From positions 1 through 48,194 of the forward strand of contig NZ_FMBC01000037.1 of the NCBI RefSeq assembly GCF_900094795.1: DNA of 48,194 nucleotides. Reading direction: 5' to 3'. The notes beneath the pieces were generated by a model. That model was not told the origin of the DNA. It ran no database searches and saw nothing but the letters and a program-made list of their open reading frames with translations. The stretch comes from Kosakonia oryziphila (GTDB taxonomy: Bacteria > Pseudomonadota > Gammaproteobacteria > Enterobacterales > Enterobacteriaceae). Of the stretch, positions 18,159 through 27,485 are shown one piece after another. Within the stretch, counting starts at the first letter, position 1; every line of letters begins with the position of its first letter. The position numbers and the translations under genes are program-made.

Positions 18159-19448
18159 ATGACGCGCCGTGCTATCGGGGTGAGTGAAAGACCGCCGCTT
18201 TTGCAGACGATCCCGCTTAGTTTGCAGCACCTGTTCGCCATGTTTGGCGCGACCGTGCTGGTGCCAATCCTGTTTCACATTAACCCGGCCACCGTGCTGC
18301 TGTTCAATGGTATCGGGACGCTGCTTTATCTCTTCATCTGTAAGGGGAAAATTCCGGCTTACCTCGGTTCCAGCTTTGCGTTTATCTCGCCGGTGTTGCT
18401 GCTGTTGCCGCTCGGTTATGAAGTGGCGCTGGGCGGTTTCATTATGTGCGGCGTGTTGTTCTGCATCGTCTCCTTTATTGTTAAGAAAGCCGGTACTGGC
18501 TGGCTGGATGTGATGTTCCCGCCTGCGGCAATGGGCGCTATCGTGGCGGTTATCGGTCTGGAACTGGCGGGTGTGGCGGCGAATATGGCGGGTCTGCTGC
18601 CAGCCGATGGCCAGAACGCGGATAGCAAAACGGTGATCATTTCGATGGTCACGCTGGGCGTAACGGTGTTTGGTTCGGTGCTGTTCCGCGGTTTTATGGC
18701 GATTATCCCGATCCTCATCGGTGTGCTGGCGGGCTATGCGCTCTCCTTCGTCATGGGCGTTGTCGATACCACGCCGATCGCGCAGGCACATTGGTTTGCA
18801 CTGCCGACTTTCTATACTCCGCGTTTCGAATGGTTTGCGATTTTCACCATTCTGCCTGCGGCGCTGGTGGTTATTGCCGAGCATGTGGGACATCTGGTGG
18901 TGACGGCGAATATCATCAAAAAAGATCTGATCCGCGATCCGGGCCTACATCGTTCGATGTTTGCTAACGGTTTCTCGACGATTATTTCCGGCTTCTTTGG
19001 TTCCACGCCGAACACCACGTACGGTGAAAACATCGGTGTAATGGCCATTACTCGCGTTTACAGCACCTGGGTTATCGGCGGCGCGGCGATCTTCGCGATC
19101 CTGCTCTCCTGCGTCGGCAAACTGGCGGCGGCGATCCAGATAATCCCGGTTCCGGTCATGGGCGGCGTATCGTTGCTGCTGTACGGCGTAATTGGCGCAT
19201 CCGGTATTCGCGTATTGATTGAATCGAAAGTCGATTACAGCAAAGCGCAAAATCTGATCCTCACTTCCGTCATCCTGATCATCGGCGTCAGTGGCGCGAA
19301 AGTGCACATCGGCGCGGCGGAACTGAAAGGTATGGCGCTGGCGACCATCGTTGGCGTCTGTCTGAGCCTGATCTTCAAACTGATTAGCGTACTGCGCCCG
19401 GAAGAAGTGGTGCTGGACGCGCAAGACGACGACGCGGCGAAAGGTTAA
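18159..19448 (+). CDS. uraA: Uracil:proton symporter
   Basis: UraA (429 residues) is an inner-membrane NCS2/NAT-family transporter importing uracil with protons. It has about 14 hydrophobic segments, starts MTRRAIGVSERPPLLQTIPL, and carries conserved FPPAAMGAIVAVIGLEL, AEHVGHLVVTANI (with the substrate-contacting Glu) and GSTPNTTYGENIGVMAITRV. The start at 18159 follows AGAGGA and matches E. coli; an upstream ATG at 18096 in the leader is not used. It is followed by hda on the same strand after a 96-base gap. Confidence 0.97.
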   Translation: MTRRAIGVSERPPLLQTIPLSLQHLFAMFGATVLVPILFHINPATVLLFNGIGTLLYLFICKGKIPAYLGSSFAFISPVLLLLPLGYEVALGGFIMCGVLFCIVSFIVKKAGTGWLDVMFPPAAMGAIVAVIGLELAGVAANMAGLLPADGQNADSKTVIISMVTLGVTVFGSVLFRGFMAIIPILIGVLAGYALSFVMGVVDTTPIAQAHWFALPTFYTPRFEWFAIFTILPAALVVIAEHVGHLVVTANIIKKDLIRDPGLHRSMFANGFSTIISGFFGSTPNTTYGENIGVMAITRVYSTWVIGGAAIFAILLSCVGKLAAAIQIIPVPVMGGVSLLLYGVIGASGIRVLIESKVDYSKAQNLILTSVILIIGVSGAKVHIGAAELKGMALATIVGVCLSLIFKLISVLRPEEVVLDAQDDDAAKG

Positions 19449-19458
19449 TGGCTGCCAT

Positions 19459-19487
19459 TTGAACCGGGTTTCTTGCCCGGTTCAAAC
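19459..19487. other. Stem-loop after uraA
   Basis: TTTGAACCGGG and CCCGGTTCAAA form an 11-bp perfect stem 11 bases after the uraA stop. No T run follows, so termination would be weak on the plus strand. Confidence 0.6.
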
Positions 19488-19544
19488 CTTGCCATATTTT
19501 ATGGTAAACTCGCTGCGTTTTTTGTAAGCCCTGTTGAGGTACCT

Positions 19545-20246
19545 CTGAACACACCGGCACAGCTCTCTTTGCCATTATATTTACCCGATGACGAAACCTT
19601 CGCGAGTTTCTGGCCGGGTGATAACCCCTCTTTACTGGCGGCGTTGCAAAACGTTCTGCGCCAGGCTCACAGCGGATACATCTATTTCTGGTCGCGTGAA
19701 GGCGCCGGGCGCAGCCATTTGCTGCATGCCGCCTGCGCGGAGCTCTCCAGGCGCGGTGATGCCGTTGGCTATGTGCCTCTGGATAAGCGCACCTGGTTCG
19801 TGCCGGAAGTACTGGAGGGCATGGATCAACTCTCGCTGGTGTGTATCGATAATATCGAATGCATTGCCGGTGACGAGCCGTGGGAGATGGCGATCTTCAA
19901 CCTCTATAACCGTATTCTCGAACAGGGTAAAACCCGTCTGCTGATCACTGGCGATCGTCCGCCGCGCCAGTTAAATCTTGGGTTGCCGGATCTGGCTTCG
20001 CGGCTGGACTGGGGGCAGATCTACAAGCTGCAACCGCTCTCCGATGAAGACAAGTTACAGGCGCTGCAACTGCGCGCGCGCCTTCGTGGTTTTGAGTTGC
20101 CGGAAGATGTGGGCCGTTTTCTGCTCAAACGGCTGGACAGAGAAATGCGTACGCTGTTCGATACTCTCGATGTGCTGGATCACGCTTCCATTACCGCCCA
20201 GCGCAAGCTGACCATCCCGTTTGTGAAAGATATTCTCAAGTTATAA
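19545..20246 (+). CDS. hda: Hda, regulatory inactivator of DnaA
   Basis: Hda (233 residues) is a DnaA-related AAA+ protein that, with the DNA-loaded sliding clamp, stimulates ATP hydrolysis by DnaA and prevents over-initiation. The N-terminal clamp-binding motif QLSLPL is intact (residues ~6-11). The AAA+ core shows the DnaA-like Walker region [31 protein letters not shown] (Walker B) and [12 protein letters not shown] (box VII). The start used is the CTG at 19545 ([11 protein letters not shown]), the start established for E. coli, preceded by GAGGT. A longer frame from 19473 would add 24 unlikely residues. Confidence 0.93.
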   Translation: MNTPAQLSLPLYLPDDETFASFWPGDNPSLLAALQNVLRQAHSGYIYFWSREGAGRSHLLHAACAELSRRGDAVGYVPLDKRTWFVPEVLEGMDQLSLVCIDNIECIAGDEPWEMAIFNLYNRILEQGKTRLLITGDRPPRQLNLGLPDLASRLDWGQIYKLQPLSDEDKLQALQLRARLRGFELPEDVGRFLLKRLDREMRTLFDTLDVLDHASITAQRKLTIPFVKDILKL

Positions 20247-20252
20247 ATCATG

Positions 20253-20322
20253 GCCGGATGGCGGTTACGTCTTATCCGGCCTGTGCGGTTTTGCTGGCCC
20301 GGTAAACGTAGCGCCACCGGGC
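20253..20322. repeat. Pair of REP-like elements (BIME) between hda and yfgD
   Basis: A first REP (20253-20280, GCCGGATGGCG to CTTATCCGGC) is followed by a second palindrome (20297-20322, GCCCGGTAAACG to GCCACCGGGC). They separate two convergent genes, a common place for such repeats, and may act as transcription or RNA-decay barriers. Confidence 0.75.
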
Positions 20323-20330
20323 AATCAAAT

Positions 20331-20690
20331 TTAACCTGTAATTTCTAAAACCTGCTCGGGCGGACGGCCGATACGCGCCTGGCCATTGGCCACCACAATC
20401 GGGCGCTCAATCAACTTCGGGTTATCCACCAGCGCCTGCACCAGTTTCTGTTCGGATAATGTGTTATCAGCGAGGTTCAGGGACTTATACAGATCCTCTT
20501 TCGTGCGCATCAGTTCCCGCGCGCTGGACATGCCGAGCATCTGCAACAGTTGTTTGATGGTTGCCGCATCCGGCGGCGTCTCCAGATAGAGCACCACCTG
20601 CGGCTCAATGCCGTTCTCTTTCAGCAGATTCAGGGTTTCACGGCTCTTTGAGCAGCGAGGGTTATGGTAGATTTTCACCGCGTCTGACAT
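20331..20690 (-). CDS. yfgD: YfgD, ArsC-family reductase-like protein
   Basis: A 119-residue thioredoxin-fold protein of the ArsC family, the same length as E. coli YfgD. The N-terminal IYHNPRCSKSRETLNLLKEN holds the single reactive cysteine in the CxxS/R setting of glutaredoxin-dependent arsenate reductases. The C-terminal RPIVVANGQARIGRPPEQVL supplies the anion-binding arginines. A real arsenate role has not been shown for this paralogue. The gene follows bepA after 12 bases, so the two are probably co-transcribed, with REP elements downstream. Confidence 0.9.
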   Translation of the reverse strand: MSDAVKIYHNPRCSKSRETLNLLKENGIEPQVVLYLETPPDAATIKQLLQMLGMSSARELMRTKEDLYKSLNLADNTLSEQKLVQALVDNPKLIERPIVVANGQARIGRPPEQVLEITG

Positions 20691-20702
20691 CTCTTCTCCT
20701 TG

Positions 20703-22166
20703 TTACATCTTCTGATACGGTTTGAAGATCTGCTGCAATTGGCGCAGCTGATCAATACGCGCATCATAACGTGCCTGTTGCAGGCTGCCGAGTTTCACCT
20801 GCGAGCTGGCGCTGCTCAGCAGAGTGATGGCTTGATCCAATTTGCCCACCAGTGCCAGGCTTTCTGCGCGTGCGGCCAGTTCCTGGTCGCGATTGCCGAG
20901 CTTACCTTCCGCCTGCGCCAGCAGATCCCAGCCATTAACATCATCTTTATAGGTAAAGGTGTAGCGGTTGAGGATCCGCTCAGTTTCTGCTGGCTGACCG
21001 CTTTCCAGGTAGGCGTTCGCCAGGTTGAGCTGCAACACCGGATTGGTTTTTAGTTCTCTGGCGGCGTTCAGACGCTTAATCGCATCGGCGCTTTTGTTCT
21101 GCCCCAAATCGATATCAGTCGCCAGGTCGAGATACCAGGCGTTATTCGGATCGGCGCTCAGCAACGGTTGCAATGCTTTCGCCGCTTCAGGGAATTTTTT
21201 CGCTTCCATTGCCTGCAAGGCGCGGCCATATTGCGCAGCACGCTGTTCTCGCACATTGCCTTTCGACCAGCCATCCAGCAGGTCATCTGTCAGTTGGTTA
21301 CGCCCGGAGTTATACATGCCGAGTGCTCTGACTTTCGCCATATAGAACGCTTCTGAGGACTGAACCACCACCGGACGCATCTGGTTAGCGCGGTTACGTG
21401 CATCGGCAAGGCGGCTTTCCGGTAACGGGTGCGTCAGCAGAATTTCTGGCGGACGTGTCGAATAGCGCGACTGATCGAGCAGCTTTTCGAGGAATGTCGG
21501 CATCGCTTGCGGGTCGAAACCTGAACGTTGCAGAACCTGAATACCGATACGATCCGCTTCCTGCTCATTCTGCTGGGTAAAGCTAATCAGACCCTGTTGC
21601 GTACCTGCCAGCGTCCCGGTAAGCGCCGCCATCCCCGCCTGCGGGCTGGCCATTGCTAACAGGATGGAACCCAGGGCGCCGGCCCAGGTGAGCGGAGCAC
21701 TGCGTTTTTGATCTTCCATTGCACGCGCCAGGTGGCGTTGCGTGACGTGGGAAATTTCGTGCGCCATCACCGAGGCGAGTTGGCTCTCGTTATCCGTGTA
21801 ACGAAAAAGCGCAGAGTGCAACACGACATTGCCGCCGAAAAAGGCGAAGGCGTTGATTTCGTCGTTATTGATGAGATAGAAGTGAAACGGAGTTTTTACG
21901 GAGTCAGCATGCGCTACTAACCGCATGCCCAGCGCATTAATGTACTGCACCAGCAGTGGATCGTTAATCAGCGGAGCGCTGCCGCGCAACTGGCGCACAT
22001 AGTAGTCGCCCATCTGCATCTCCTGACCAATGGAGAGCGTACTGCCAGCAGACGTGCCCATGTCTGGCAGGTTGTCTGCCGAATCGGCCCATGCCGGAAT
22101 AACCGTACCTGCCGCCAGAGTAGCGATAAGGGTTGCGACCAGCGTTCGTTTCAACTGCCTGAACAT
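20703..22166 (-). CDS. bepA: BepA, periplasmic M48 metalloprotease and outer-membrane assembly chaperone
   Basis: BepA (487 residues) promotes maturation of LptD and degrades stalled outer-membrane proteins in the periplasm. A cleavable signal peptide (residues 1 to ~27, [19 protein letters not shown]) precedes the M48 protease domain with HEISH at 136-140. The C-terminal half from ~300 is a run of TPR helices ([40 protein letters not shown]). It leads the bepA-yfgD unit and is divergent from perM. In E. coli it is controlled by sigma-E; I could not see a convincing sigma-E promoter in the 222-base intergenic. Confidence 0.95.
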   Translation of the reverse strand: MFRQLKRTLVATLIATLAAGTVIPAWADSADNLPDMGTSAGSTLSIGQEMQMGDYYVRQLRGSAPLINDPLLVQYINALGMRLVAHADSVKTPFHFYLINNDEINAFAFFGGNVVLHSALFRYTDNESQLASVMAHEISHVTQRHLARAMEDQKRSAPLTWAGALGSILLAMASPQAGMAALTGTLAGTQQGLISFTQQNEQEADRIGIQVLQRSGFDPQAMPTFLEKLLDQSRYSTRPPEILLTHPLPESRLADARNRANQMRPVVVQSSEAFYMAKVRALGMYNSGRNQLTDDLLDGWSKGNVREQRAAQYGRALQAMEAKKFPEAAKALQPLLSADPNNAWYLDLATDIDLGQNKSADAIKRLNAARELKTNPVLQLNLANAYLESGQPAETERILNRYTFTYKDDVNGWDLLAQAEGKLGNRDQELAARAESLALVGKLDQAITLLSSASSQVKLGSLQQARYDARIDQLRQLQQIFKPYQKM

Positions 22167-22388
22167 AACCTCACCTGTATATTTGGAAACATCAGTATGA
22201 CCGGATTTTTTCTTGCTTCATTCCGGTAAACGTCTGGCAAGTTTAGCGGTCTTCGCCGCGAAAAAACATCCCAAACGGCCGCATGTTATGTTTCTCGTAA
22301 AGCGTACGAAAAGCGAAGTCTTTTTTGTGACATTTCGATACAATTCCACTTCTTCCCCCTCAGCCCACAAGGCACATGAAGGAATGTT

Positions 22389-23450
22389 ATGCTTGAAATG
22401 TTGATGCAGTGGTATCGCCGTCGCTTCAGCGACCCGGAGGCGATTGCGCTGCTGGTCATTCTGCTTGCCGGATTCTGTATCCTCTTCTTTTTTAGCGGCC
22501 TGCTTGCGCCGCTGCTGGTGGCGCTGGTTATCGCTTACCTGCTCGAGTGGCCAACCGCTCGCCTGGAAAGAATCGGCTGTTCGCGCAGTTGGGCGTCGTC
22601 GATTGTGCTGGTGCTGTTTGTCGGCATTCTGCTGGTGATGGCCTTTGTGGTGATGCCAGTAGCCTGGCAGCAGGGAATTTACCTGATACGCGACATGCCC
22701 GGCATGCTGAGCAAACTCTCTGATTTCGCCGCCACGCTGCCACGCCGCTATCCGGCGCTAATGGATGCGGGCATCATTGATGCGATGGCGGAAAATATGC
22801 GCTCGCGCATGCTGACAATGGGCGACTCGGTGGTGAAATATTCCCTCGCTTCGCTGGTTGGGCTGTTGACGCTGGCGGTCTATCTGGTGCTGGTGCCGCT
22901 GATGGTCTTTTTCCTCGTCAAAGACAAAGAGCAGATGCTTAACGCCGTGCGCCGCGTATTGCCGCGCAATCGCGGGCTGGCGGGGCAGGTGTGGAAAGAG
23001 ATGAACCAGCAGATCACCAATTATATTCGCGGCAAAGTGCTGGAGATGATTGTCGTCGGCGTCGCTACCTGGGTTGGTTTCATTCTGTTTGGCCTTAACT
23101 ATTCGCTGTTGCTGGCGGTGCTGGTCGGTTTCTCGGTGCTGATCCCTTACATTGGCGCTTTTGTTGTTACCATTCCGGTGGTCGGCGTGGCGCTGTTCCA
23201 GTTTGGCCTCGGCACTGAATTCTGGAGCTGCTTTGCGGTGTATCTGATTATTCAGGCGCTGGATGGCAACTTGCTGGTGCCGGTGCTGTTCTCCGAGGCG
23301 GTAAACCTGCATCCTCTGGTGATCATTCTGTCGGTGATCATTTTCGGCGGGCTCTGGGGTTTTTGGGGCGTTTTCTTTGCCATCCCGCTCGCCACACTGA
23401 TTAAGGCGGTGATTCACGCCTGGCCGGATTCGCCTGCTATCGAAGAGTAG
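22389..23450 (+). CDS. perM: PerM (YfgO), AI-2E family membrane protein
   Basis: The 353-residue inner-membrane protein has about eight hydrophobic segments in the arrangement of the AI-2E/PerM exporter-like family: two N-terminal (IALLVILLAGFCILFFFSGL), a soluble stretch at ~90-145, then RGKVLEMIVVGVATWVGFIL and the C-terminal PLVIILSVIIFGGLWGFWG. The name recalls a permease; the transported substrate is unknown. The start MLEMLMQWYRRRFSDPEA equals E. coli. It ends 67 bases before the convergent hyfR stop; in K-12 focB lies in that gap. Confidence 0.92.
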   Translation: MLEMLMQWYRRRFSDPEAIALLVILLAGFCILFFFSGLLAPLLVALVIAYLLEWPTARLERIGCSRSWASSIVLVLFVGILLVMAFVVMPVAWQQGIYLIRDMPGMLSKLSDFAATLPRRYPALMDAGIIDAMAENMRSRMLTMGDSVVKYSLASLVGLLTLAVYLVLVPLMVFFLVKDKEQMLNAVRRVLPRNRGLAGQVWKEMNQQITNYIRGKVLEMIVVGVATWVGFILFGLNYSLLLAVLVGFSVLIPYIGAFVVTIPVVGVALFQFGLGTEFWSCFAVYLIIQALDGNLLVPVLFSEAVNLHPLVIILSVIIFGGLWGFWGVFFAIPLATLIKAVIHAWPDSPAIEE

Positions 23451-23517
23451 CACCACCGGGCGGCGCACATGCTGTCGCCCGGAAACTTGCCGGTATCTAT
23501 TTCGTTCACAGAAATGA

Positions 23518-25467
23518 TCACAGCACTTCGCGTACCGCAATACCAAGGCGCTGCATGCGCGATAACAGCGTGGTGCGCTTCATGCCAAGCCGCGCGGCCG
23601 CGCCGCGAGGGCCGGCAACGATGCCGTTGGTTTCGCGCAGTACCTGAATGATACGCGCCCGCTCCTCTTCGTCATTTTCCGGCGGTTCGGGGTGCATCAT
23701 CTCTGCCACTTTCGGCAGCGGGAAGGGGAAAGGATCGTGAACCACTGGCTGCACCATGCTGACTGGCGGGGTATTCAGGTGCAGATTCAACGTGTTATCG
23801 CGGGAGAGCAGCACCGCACGCTCAATCACGTTCTCCAGCTCACGTACATTGCCGGGCCATTCGTAGCGCATTAACTGGCGGAGAGTATCAGCCGGGATAG
23901 TATCAATGGTGCGGTTTAGTCGACGTGCCAGTTTCTGCGTGAAATGGCGTGTCAGCAGCGGAATATCATCCGGGCGCTCGCGTAGCGGCGGCAGCACCAG
24001 CGGGAAGACATTCAGGCGATAAAAGAGATCGTTGCGAAACTCGCGGTCGATCACCATCTGGCGCAGATCGCGGTTAGTGGCGGCGATCACCCGCACATTC
24101 ACCGGAATAGTCCGGTTGCCGCCGATACGTTCAATCTCGCGTTCCTGCAATACGCGCAGCAGCTTGGGTTGCAGTTCAAGCGGCATATCGCCGATCTCAT
24201 CGAGGAACAGCGTGCCCTCATCGGCCATTTCAAAGCGTCCGCGATGGGTGTTAATCGCGCCGGTAAAGGCACCTTTATCGTGACCAAACAGTTCGCTTTC
24301 CAGCAGGCTGGAGGGGATCGCGGCACAGTTGATTTTTACCAGCGGTTTATCTTTACGCGGGCTCATCTGATGCAATGCGCGGGCGATGATCTCTTTCCCG
24401 GTGCCAGTTTCGCCGAGGATCAGCACCGTACTGTCGCTCAGGGCGACAATATTGACCTGCTGGAGCACGTCACGCATCGCATCGCTCTGGTAAATAATGT
24501 CGCCGAAACTCTGGCTGGAGGCGATCTGCTCGTTGAGCTGGCGGTTTTCGCTGTTCAGATTCTCTTTCAGGTGGATAACTTTGCGGTACGCGTCGGCATT
24601 ATCGACGGCGATACCAATTCTGTCGGCGATCTGCTGTAGCAATCGACAATTTTGTTCGGTGAAAACGGATGCCTCATGGTGCGCCAGTAGCAACACGCCC
24701 GTTGACTGGTGACTGTAAGCCAGCGGCAAAATAAACACCGTGTTCAGCCCTTGCAGCGCCAGTTGATTGAGCAGCGCATCGGTGTGCCACAGCGCCGTAT
24801 CCTGATCCTGCTGGAGCAGCGCGCTGCGATGCTCGTTCAGCGCGGCCAGCAACACCGGGCTTTCACTGCGTAGCGGGAATCGCTCCGTCTCTGGCGGGCA
24901 ACCGGGAAAATGGGAGACATGGCAGATCAACTGGTTTGAATGCAGCGTATCGCGCAGCACCATGCGAATATTATCGATGCCGAAAAAACGGTGGATCTCC
25001 TGCGAAACATCTGCCACCAGATCGTCAAGATCGAGGTGCGACAACACCGAGTTAGTGATATCCACCAGCACCCGATGGTGATCGCGTTCTTCACTCAAGG
25101 CCGTTACCGACTGGCGGAGTTTTTCGCTCACCAACATCTCTTCCAGCGCCTGCGTCGCCAGCCGCGTCAGCCAGGCAAACAGCGCATTCTCTTGCGGGCT
25201 GAAAGTGCCGCTGTCGGTGCGCACAAAGCGCAGTTCCGCCACATCGCTGCCTTCCAGCAGCACCACATGCAGCGAGCTGTCGCTGATTGTGCCGCCGTAT
25301 TCGGTCGTGCAAAACGCCGCGCTGCCGTCATCAAAACAGCGCCAGAAAGGGGCGTTATTGAGACGTAACTCAATAAACTGCACGGGGCTGAAGGGAGGGG
25401 GCAGAGGGATAAACGCCTGAAGAAGTGAAGCCTTATCATTCTGTTCCAGCAACTGCTGTAAGATCAT
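23518..25467 (-). CDS. hyfR: HyfR, sigma-54-dependent activator of hydrogenase 4
   Basis: HyfR (649 residues from this start; E. coli ~670) is an FhlA-type enhancer-binding protein. An N-terminal domain and a GAF-like domain (to ~310) precede the sigma-54 AAA+ domain with LILGETGTGKEIIARALHQM (Walker A), the GAFTGA loop (ELFGHDKGAFTGAINTHRGR), EGTLFLDEIGD (Walker B) and MRYEWPGNVRELENVIERAV. It ends in a Fis-type helix-turn-helix (GAAARLGMKRTTLLSRMQRL). AAA+ and HTH parts are highly conserved with E. coli but the sensor half is strongly diverged. The ATG at 25467 is chosen because family homology (KASLLQAFIPLPPPF) begins just after it; the frame extends 55 codons upstream without similarity. 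Its target is likely the sigma-54 promoter before hyfA. Confidence 0.92.
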   Translation of the reverse strand: MILQQLLEQNDKASLLQAFIPLPPPFSPVQFIELRLNNAPFWRCFDDGSAAFCTTEYGGTISDSSLHVVLLEGSDVAELRFVRTDSGTFSPQENALFAWLTRLATQALEEMLVSEKLRQSVTALSEERDHHRVLVDITNSVLSHLDLDDLVADVSQEIHRFFGIDNIRMVLRDTLHSNQLICHVSHFPGCPPETERFPLRSESPVLLAALNEHRSALLQQDQDTALWHTDALLNQLALQGLNTVFILPLAYSHQSTGVLLLAHHEASVFTEQNCRLLQQIADRIGIAVDNADAYRKVIHLKENLNSENRQLNEQIASSQSFGDIIYQSDAMRDVLQQVNIVALSDSTVLILGETGTGKEIIARALHQMSPRKDKPLVKINCAAIPSSLLESELFGHDKGAFTGAINTHRGRFEMADEGTLFLDEIGDMPLELQPKLLRVLQEREIERIGGNRTIPVNVRVIAATNRDLRQMVIDREFRNDLFYRLNVFPLVLPPLRERPDDIPLLTRHFTQKLARRLNRTIDTIPADTLRQLMRYEWPGNVRELENVIERAVLLSRDNTLNLHLNTPPVSMVQPVVHDPFPFPLPKVAEMMHPEPPENDEEERARIIQVLRETNGIVAGPRGAAARLGMKRTTLLSRMQRLGIAVREVL

Positions 25468-25746
25468 GGATACGTCGCCCTTCCAGATTTTGCGAGCGTC
25501 ATTTAAGCCGCAGGTGCGTTGCCTTTCCTTGCATATCTCAGTGATTGGCTGATGCCAGATTCGCCTCGCTTTCCCCTGACTGCAACCTGAATGACCTGCT
25601 AAAAAGCATGCAAATAAACGCAGTTTTCTCACCAGTTAACCGGTTTTCACTGTTGTTATGTCGTCGGACGTAAAAACCAGCACAAGAGTACAATACCCCT
25701 CTCATCTGTAATGTTACAGGCTTCACGTATAAACAGGTGAATGAAA

Positions 25747-26160
25747 TTAATCCACCCGTCGTACCATTAAATAGAGTGCCGGTTCGTGGGCCATATCCTG
25801 TAAGTGTTGTAATAGTTGGCGGCTCCAGCCGCGCCAGGGTTCCGTCGCCGTTTGGGCCAGCCGGGCGAAATCGGGCGCCAGCAGATTGACATGACTGGCA
25901 TCGATAACGATTTCGCCGAAGGTAAGCAGGCCCTGCATTTTGCGCCGCGCGTCGGCGTCTTCCATCAGCGGCAGCCACTGTTGATAGACGTCCAGCGGGC
26001 AGCTCAGCGCGACGTTGAGGCAATCGATCACCCCAACGTGATGACCAATAGCCAGCGAGTAGTACATCACCTGGCGGCTTTTCTCCTCCAGTTCAACGCT
26101 GTCATCAACAAACTTTTGTCTCAGCGTCCAGAACATCACTTGCGAGTTCTGCTCAGGCAT
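25747..26160 (-). CDS. hyfJ: HyfJ, hydrogenase 4 accessory protein (HycH/FormateLyase maturation-like)
   Basis: The 137-residue protein is the same length as E. coli HyfJ and belongs to the HycH family, thought to help process the large subunit of formate hydrogenlyase-type hydrogenases. It is soluble, with [20 protein letters not shown] and [20 protein letters not shown] the most family-like parts. The ATG at 26160 ([17 protein letters not shown]) overlaps the hyfI 3' end by eight bases. It is the last structural gene; 279 bases separate it from hyfR, in which I see no clear promoter or terminator. Confidence 0.88.
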   Translation of the reverse strand: MPEQNSQVMFWTLRQKFVDDSVELEEKSRQVMYYSLAIGHHVGVIDCLNVALSCPLDVYQQWLPLMEDADARRKMQGLLTFGEIVIDASHVNLLAPDFARLAQTATEPWRGWSRQLLQHLQDMAHEPALYLMVRRVD

Positions 26161-26929
26161 GGTGGCGCTCCAGCTCATTCATTAATTGCTGTACGATCAC
26201 CGTCAGCCGGGGATCTGCGGCCTGTTGCAGCCAGGCATTCACTCGTGATACACGCTGGCTGATCTCACCTTCACTTAGCAAAGCAAAAAGATGATCGACG
26301 ATTTCGCGCCCTTGGCGATAACCTGCCAGTTGACGCGCCTGGCGCTCAAGAGTAACGCGCAGCGCCAGCGGCAGCGCAGGCCAGTTGACGCGGGCTGTTT
26401 CGTCAGGTGTCTGGAGATGGTCAACCGCGTGCAGTTTCTGCTCCAGCAGGCCCAGCGCTACCGCGAAACCATGAATGGTGGCCGCAGGTGTCGGCGGACA
26501 ACCAGGGATCCAGACATCAATCGGCACAATGGTATCGCTGCCGCCCCACACACAGTAAAGATCGTGGAAAATCCCGCCGCCGACGCCGCATGCGCCATAA
26601 GAGATAGCAATTTTATGATCGGGCGCGGCATCCCAGGCGCGTAAGGCGGGCATACGCATTGCGCGAGTCACTGCACCGGTAAACAGCAAAATATCGGCGT
26701 GACGTGGCGAAGCCACCACTTTGATGCCAAAGCGCTCGGCGTCGAACAGCGGCGTAATGGCAGCGAAAATCTCGATTTCACAGCCGTTGCAGCCGCCACA
26801 GTCCACGCGGTAAACATAAGCGGAACGCTGGATATCACGCAGCAGAAGCTGTTTGATTTTTTGCGCTGACTCATCAAGCGGCACTGGCTGGCTGACATGC
26901 TGCGACAATATCTTCAGGTCGGAACTCAT
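26153..26929 (-). CDS. hyfI: HyfI, hydrogenase 4 small subunit
   Basis: The 258-residue protein is the NuoB/HycG-like small subunit that carries the [4Fe-4S] cluster next to the NiFe site. Cluster cysteines appear in [15 protein letters not shown], the cysteine of [12 protein letters not shown], and [14 protein letters not shown]. Unlike uptake hydrogenases it has no Tat signal, as expected for the cytoplasm-facing group 4 enzymes. The C-terminal third (after ~175) is diverged from E. coli. ATGA-type coupling links it to hyfH upstream, and hyfJ overlaps downstream. Confidence 0.94.
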   Translation of the reverse strand: MSSDLKILSQHVSQPVPLDESAQKIKQLLLRDIQRSAYVYRVDCGGCNGCEIEIFAAITPLFDAERFGIKVVASPRHADILLFTGAVTRAMRMPALRAWDAAPDHKIAISYGACGVGGGIFHDLYCVWGGSDTIVPIDVWIPGCPPTPAATIHGFAVALGLLEQKLHAVDHLQTPDETARVNWPALPLALRVTLERQARQLAGYRQGREIVDHLFALLSEGEISQRVSRVNAWLQQAADPRLTVIVQQLMNELERHHA

Positions 26930-27474
26930 GCTTGCTCCTCAAGATAGTAATGAATGTTGGTACTGTTGTGGTGTTCCAGTGCGGCGCGACGCCGGCAGGC
27001 CGGACAGATGCACGCTTGCGCGCGCAGGGAGTCGACCAGTTCCGGAGTGTTCTGGCTGAGCGCCAGCAATTCAACCGCCAGTGCGACCGATTTTTCCGGG
27101 GCGAAGGGGACGCCGCATTCGGTGCAGTGTTGCAGACGAAATGTCGCGCGCACATACAAATCGGCTTTGCGGGTGACTGCCAGTTCAAACTCTTCTGACA
27201 AGCGGATCGCCCGCGTCGGACACACCTCTTCGCAACGACCGCAGTAAATACAGCGGCCAATAAATAACTGCCAGACACGGCGGTTTTCCTCTGGCGTGGT
27301 CTCCATGGTCAGCGCATTCGCCGGGCAGGCGGTGGTGCAGGCGCCGCAGGCAATGCATTGCAACGGATCCAGTTCGGGTTTACCGCGAAAACCGGGGCAC
27401 ACCTCCAGCGGCGCAAACGGGTATTTCACCGTGGGTTCGCCCGCCCTGAGAATGGTCTTCAACAATTTCAGCAT
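26926..27474 (-). CDS. hyfH: HyfH, hydrogenase 4 ferredoxin-like subunit
   Basis: The 182-residue protein is a NuoI/HycF-like electron-transfer subunit. Two [4Fe-4S] motifs are clear: [16 protein letters not shown] (~41-56) and [16 protein letters not shown] (~76-91). A further set of cysteine pairs in the C-terminal half ([15 protein letters not shown]) may bind zinc or another cluster. AAGGA precedes the start. It lies between hyfG and hyfI, with a four-base overlap to hyfI. Confidence 0.94.
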   Translation of the reverse strand: MLKLLKTILRAGEPTVKYPFAPLEVCPGFRGKPELDPLQCIACGACTTACPANALTMETTPEENRRVWQLFIGRCIYCGRCEEVCPTRAIRLSEEFELAVTRKADLYVRATFRLQHCTECGVPFAPEKSVALAVELLALSQNTPELVDSLRAQACICPACRRRAALEHHNSTNIHYYLEEQA

Positions 27475-27485
27475 CGTTTCTTTCC

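Noticed and set aside
18000..19424. Minus-strand frames opposite uraA (297 and 159 codons)
   Set aside because: Very polar His/Arg/Gln-rich translations, the mirror image of a membrane protein gene.
20253..20322. Two similar palindromes considered as a CRISPR fragment
   Set aside because: They match REP/BIME sequence, differ from each other and have no regular spacer; no cas gene is present.
22167..22388. Sigma-E promoter for bepA
   Set aside because: No convincing GAACTT-N16-TCnnA arrangement could be seen on the minus strand.
23451..23517. Remnant of focB between perM and hyfR
   Set aside because: The gap is only 67 bases and shows no FNT-family coding sequence.
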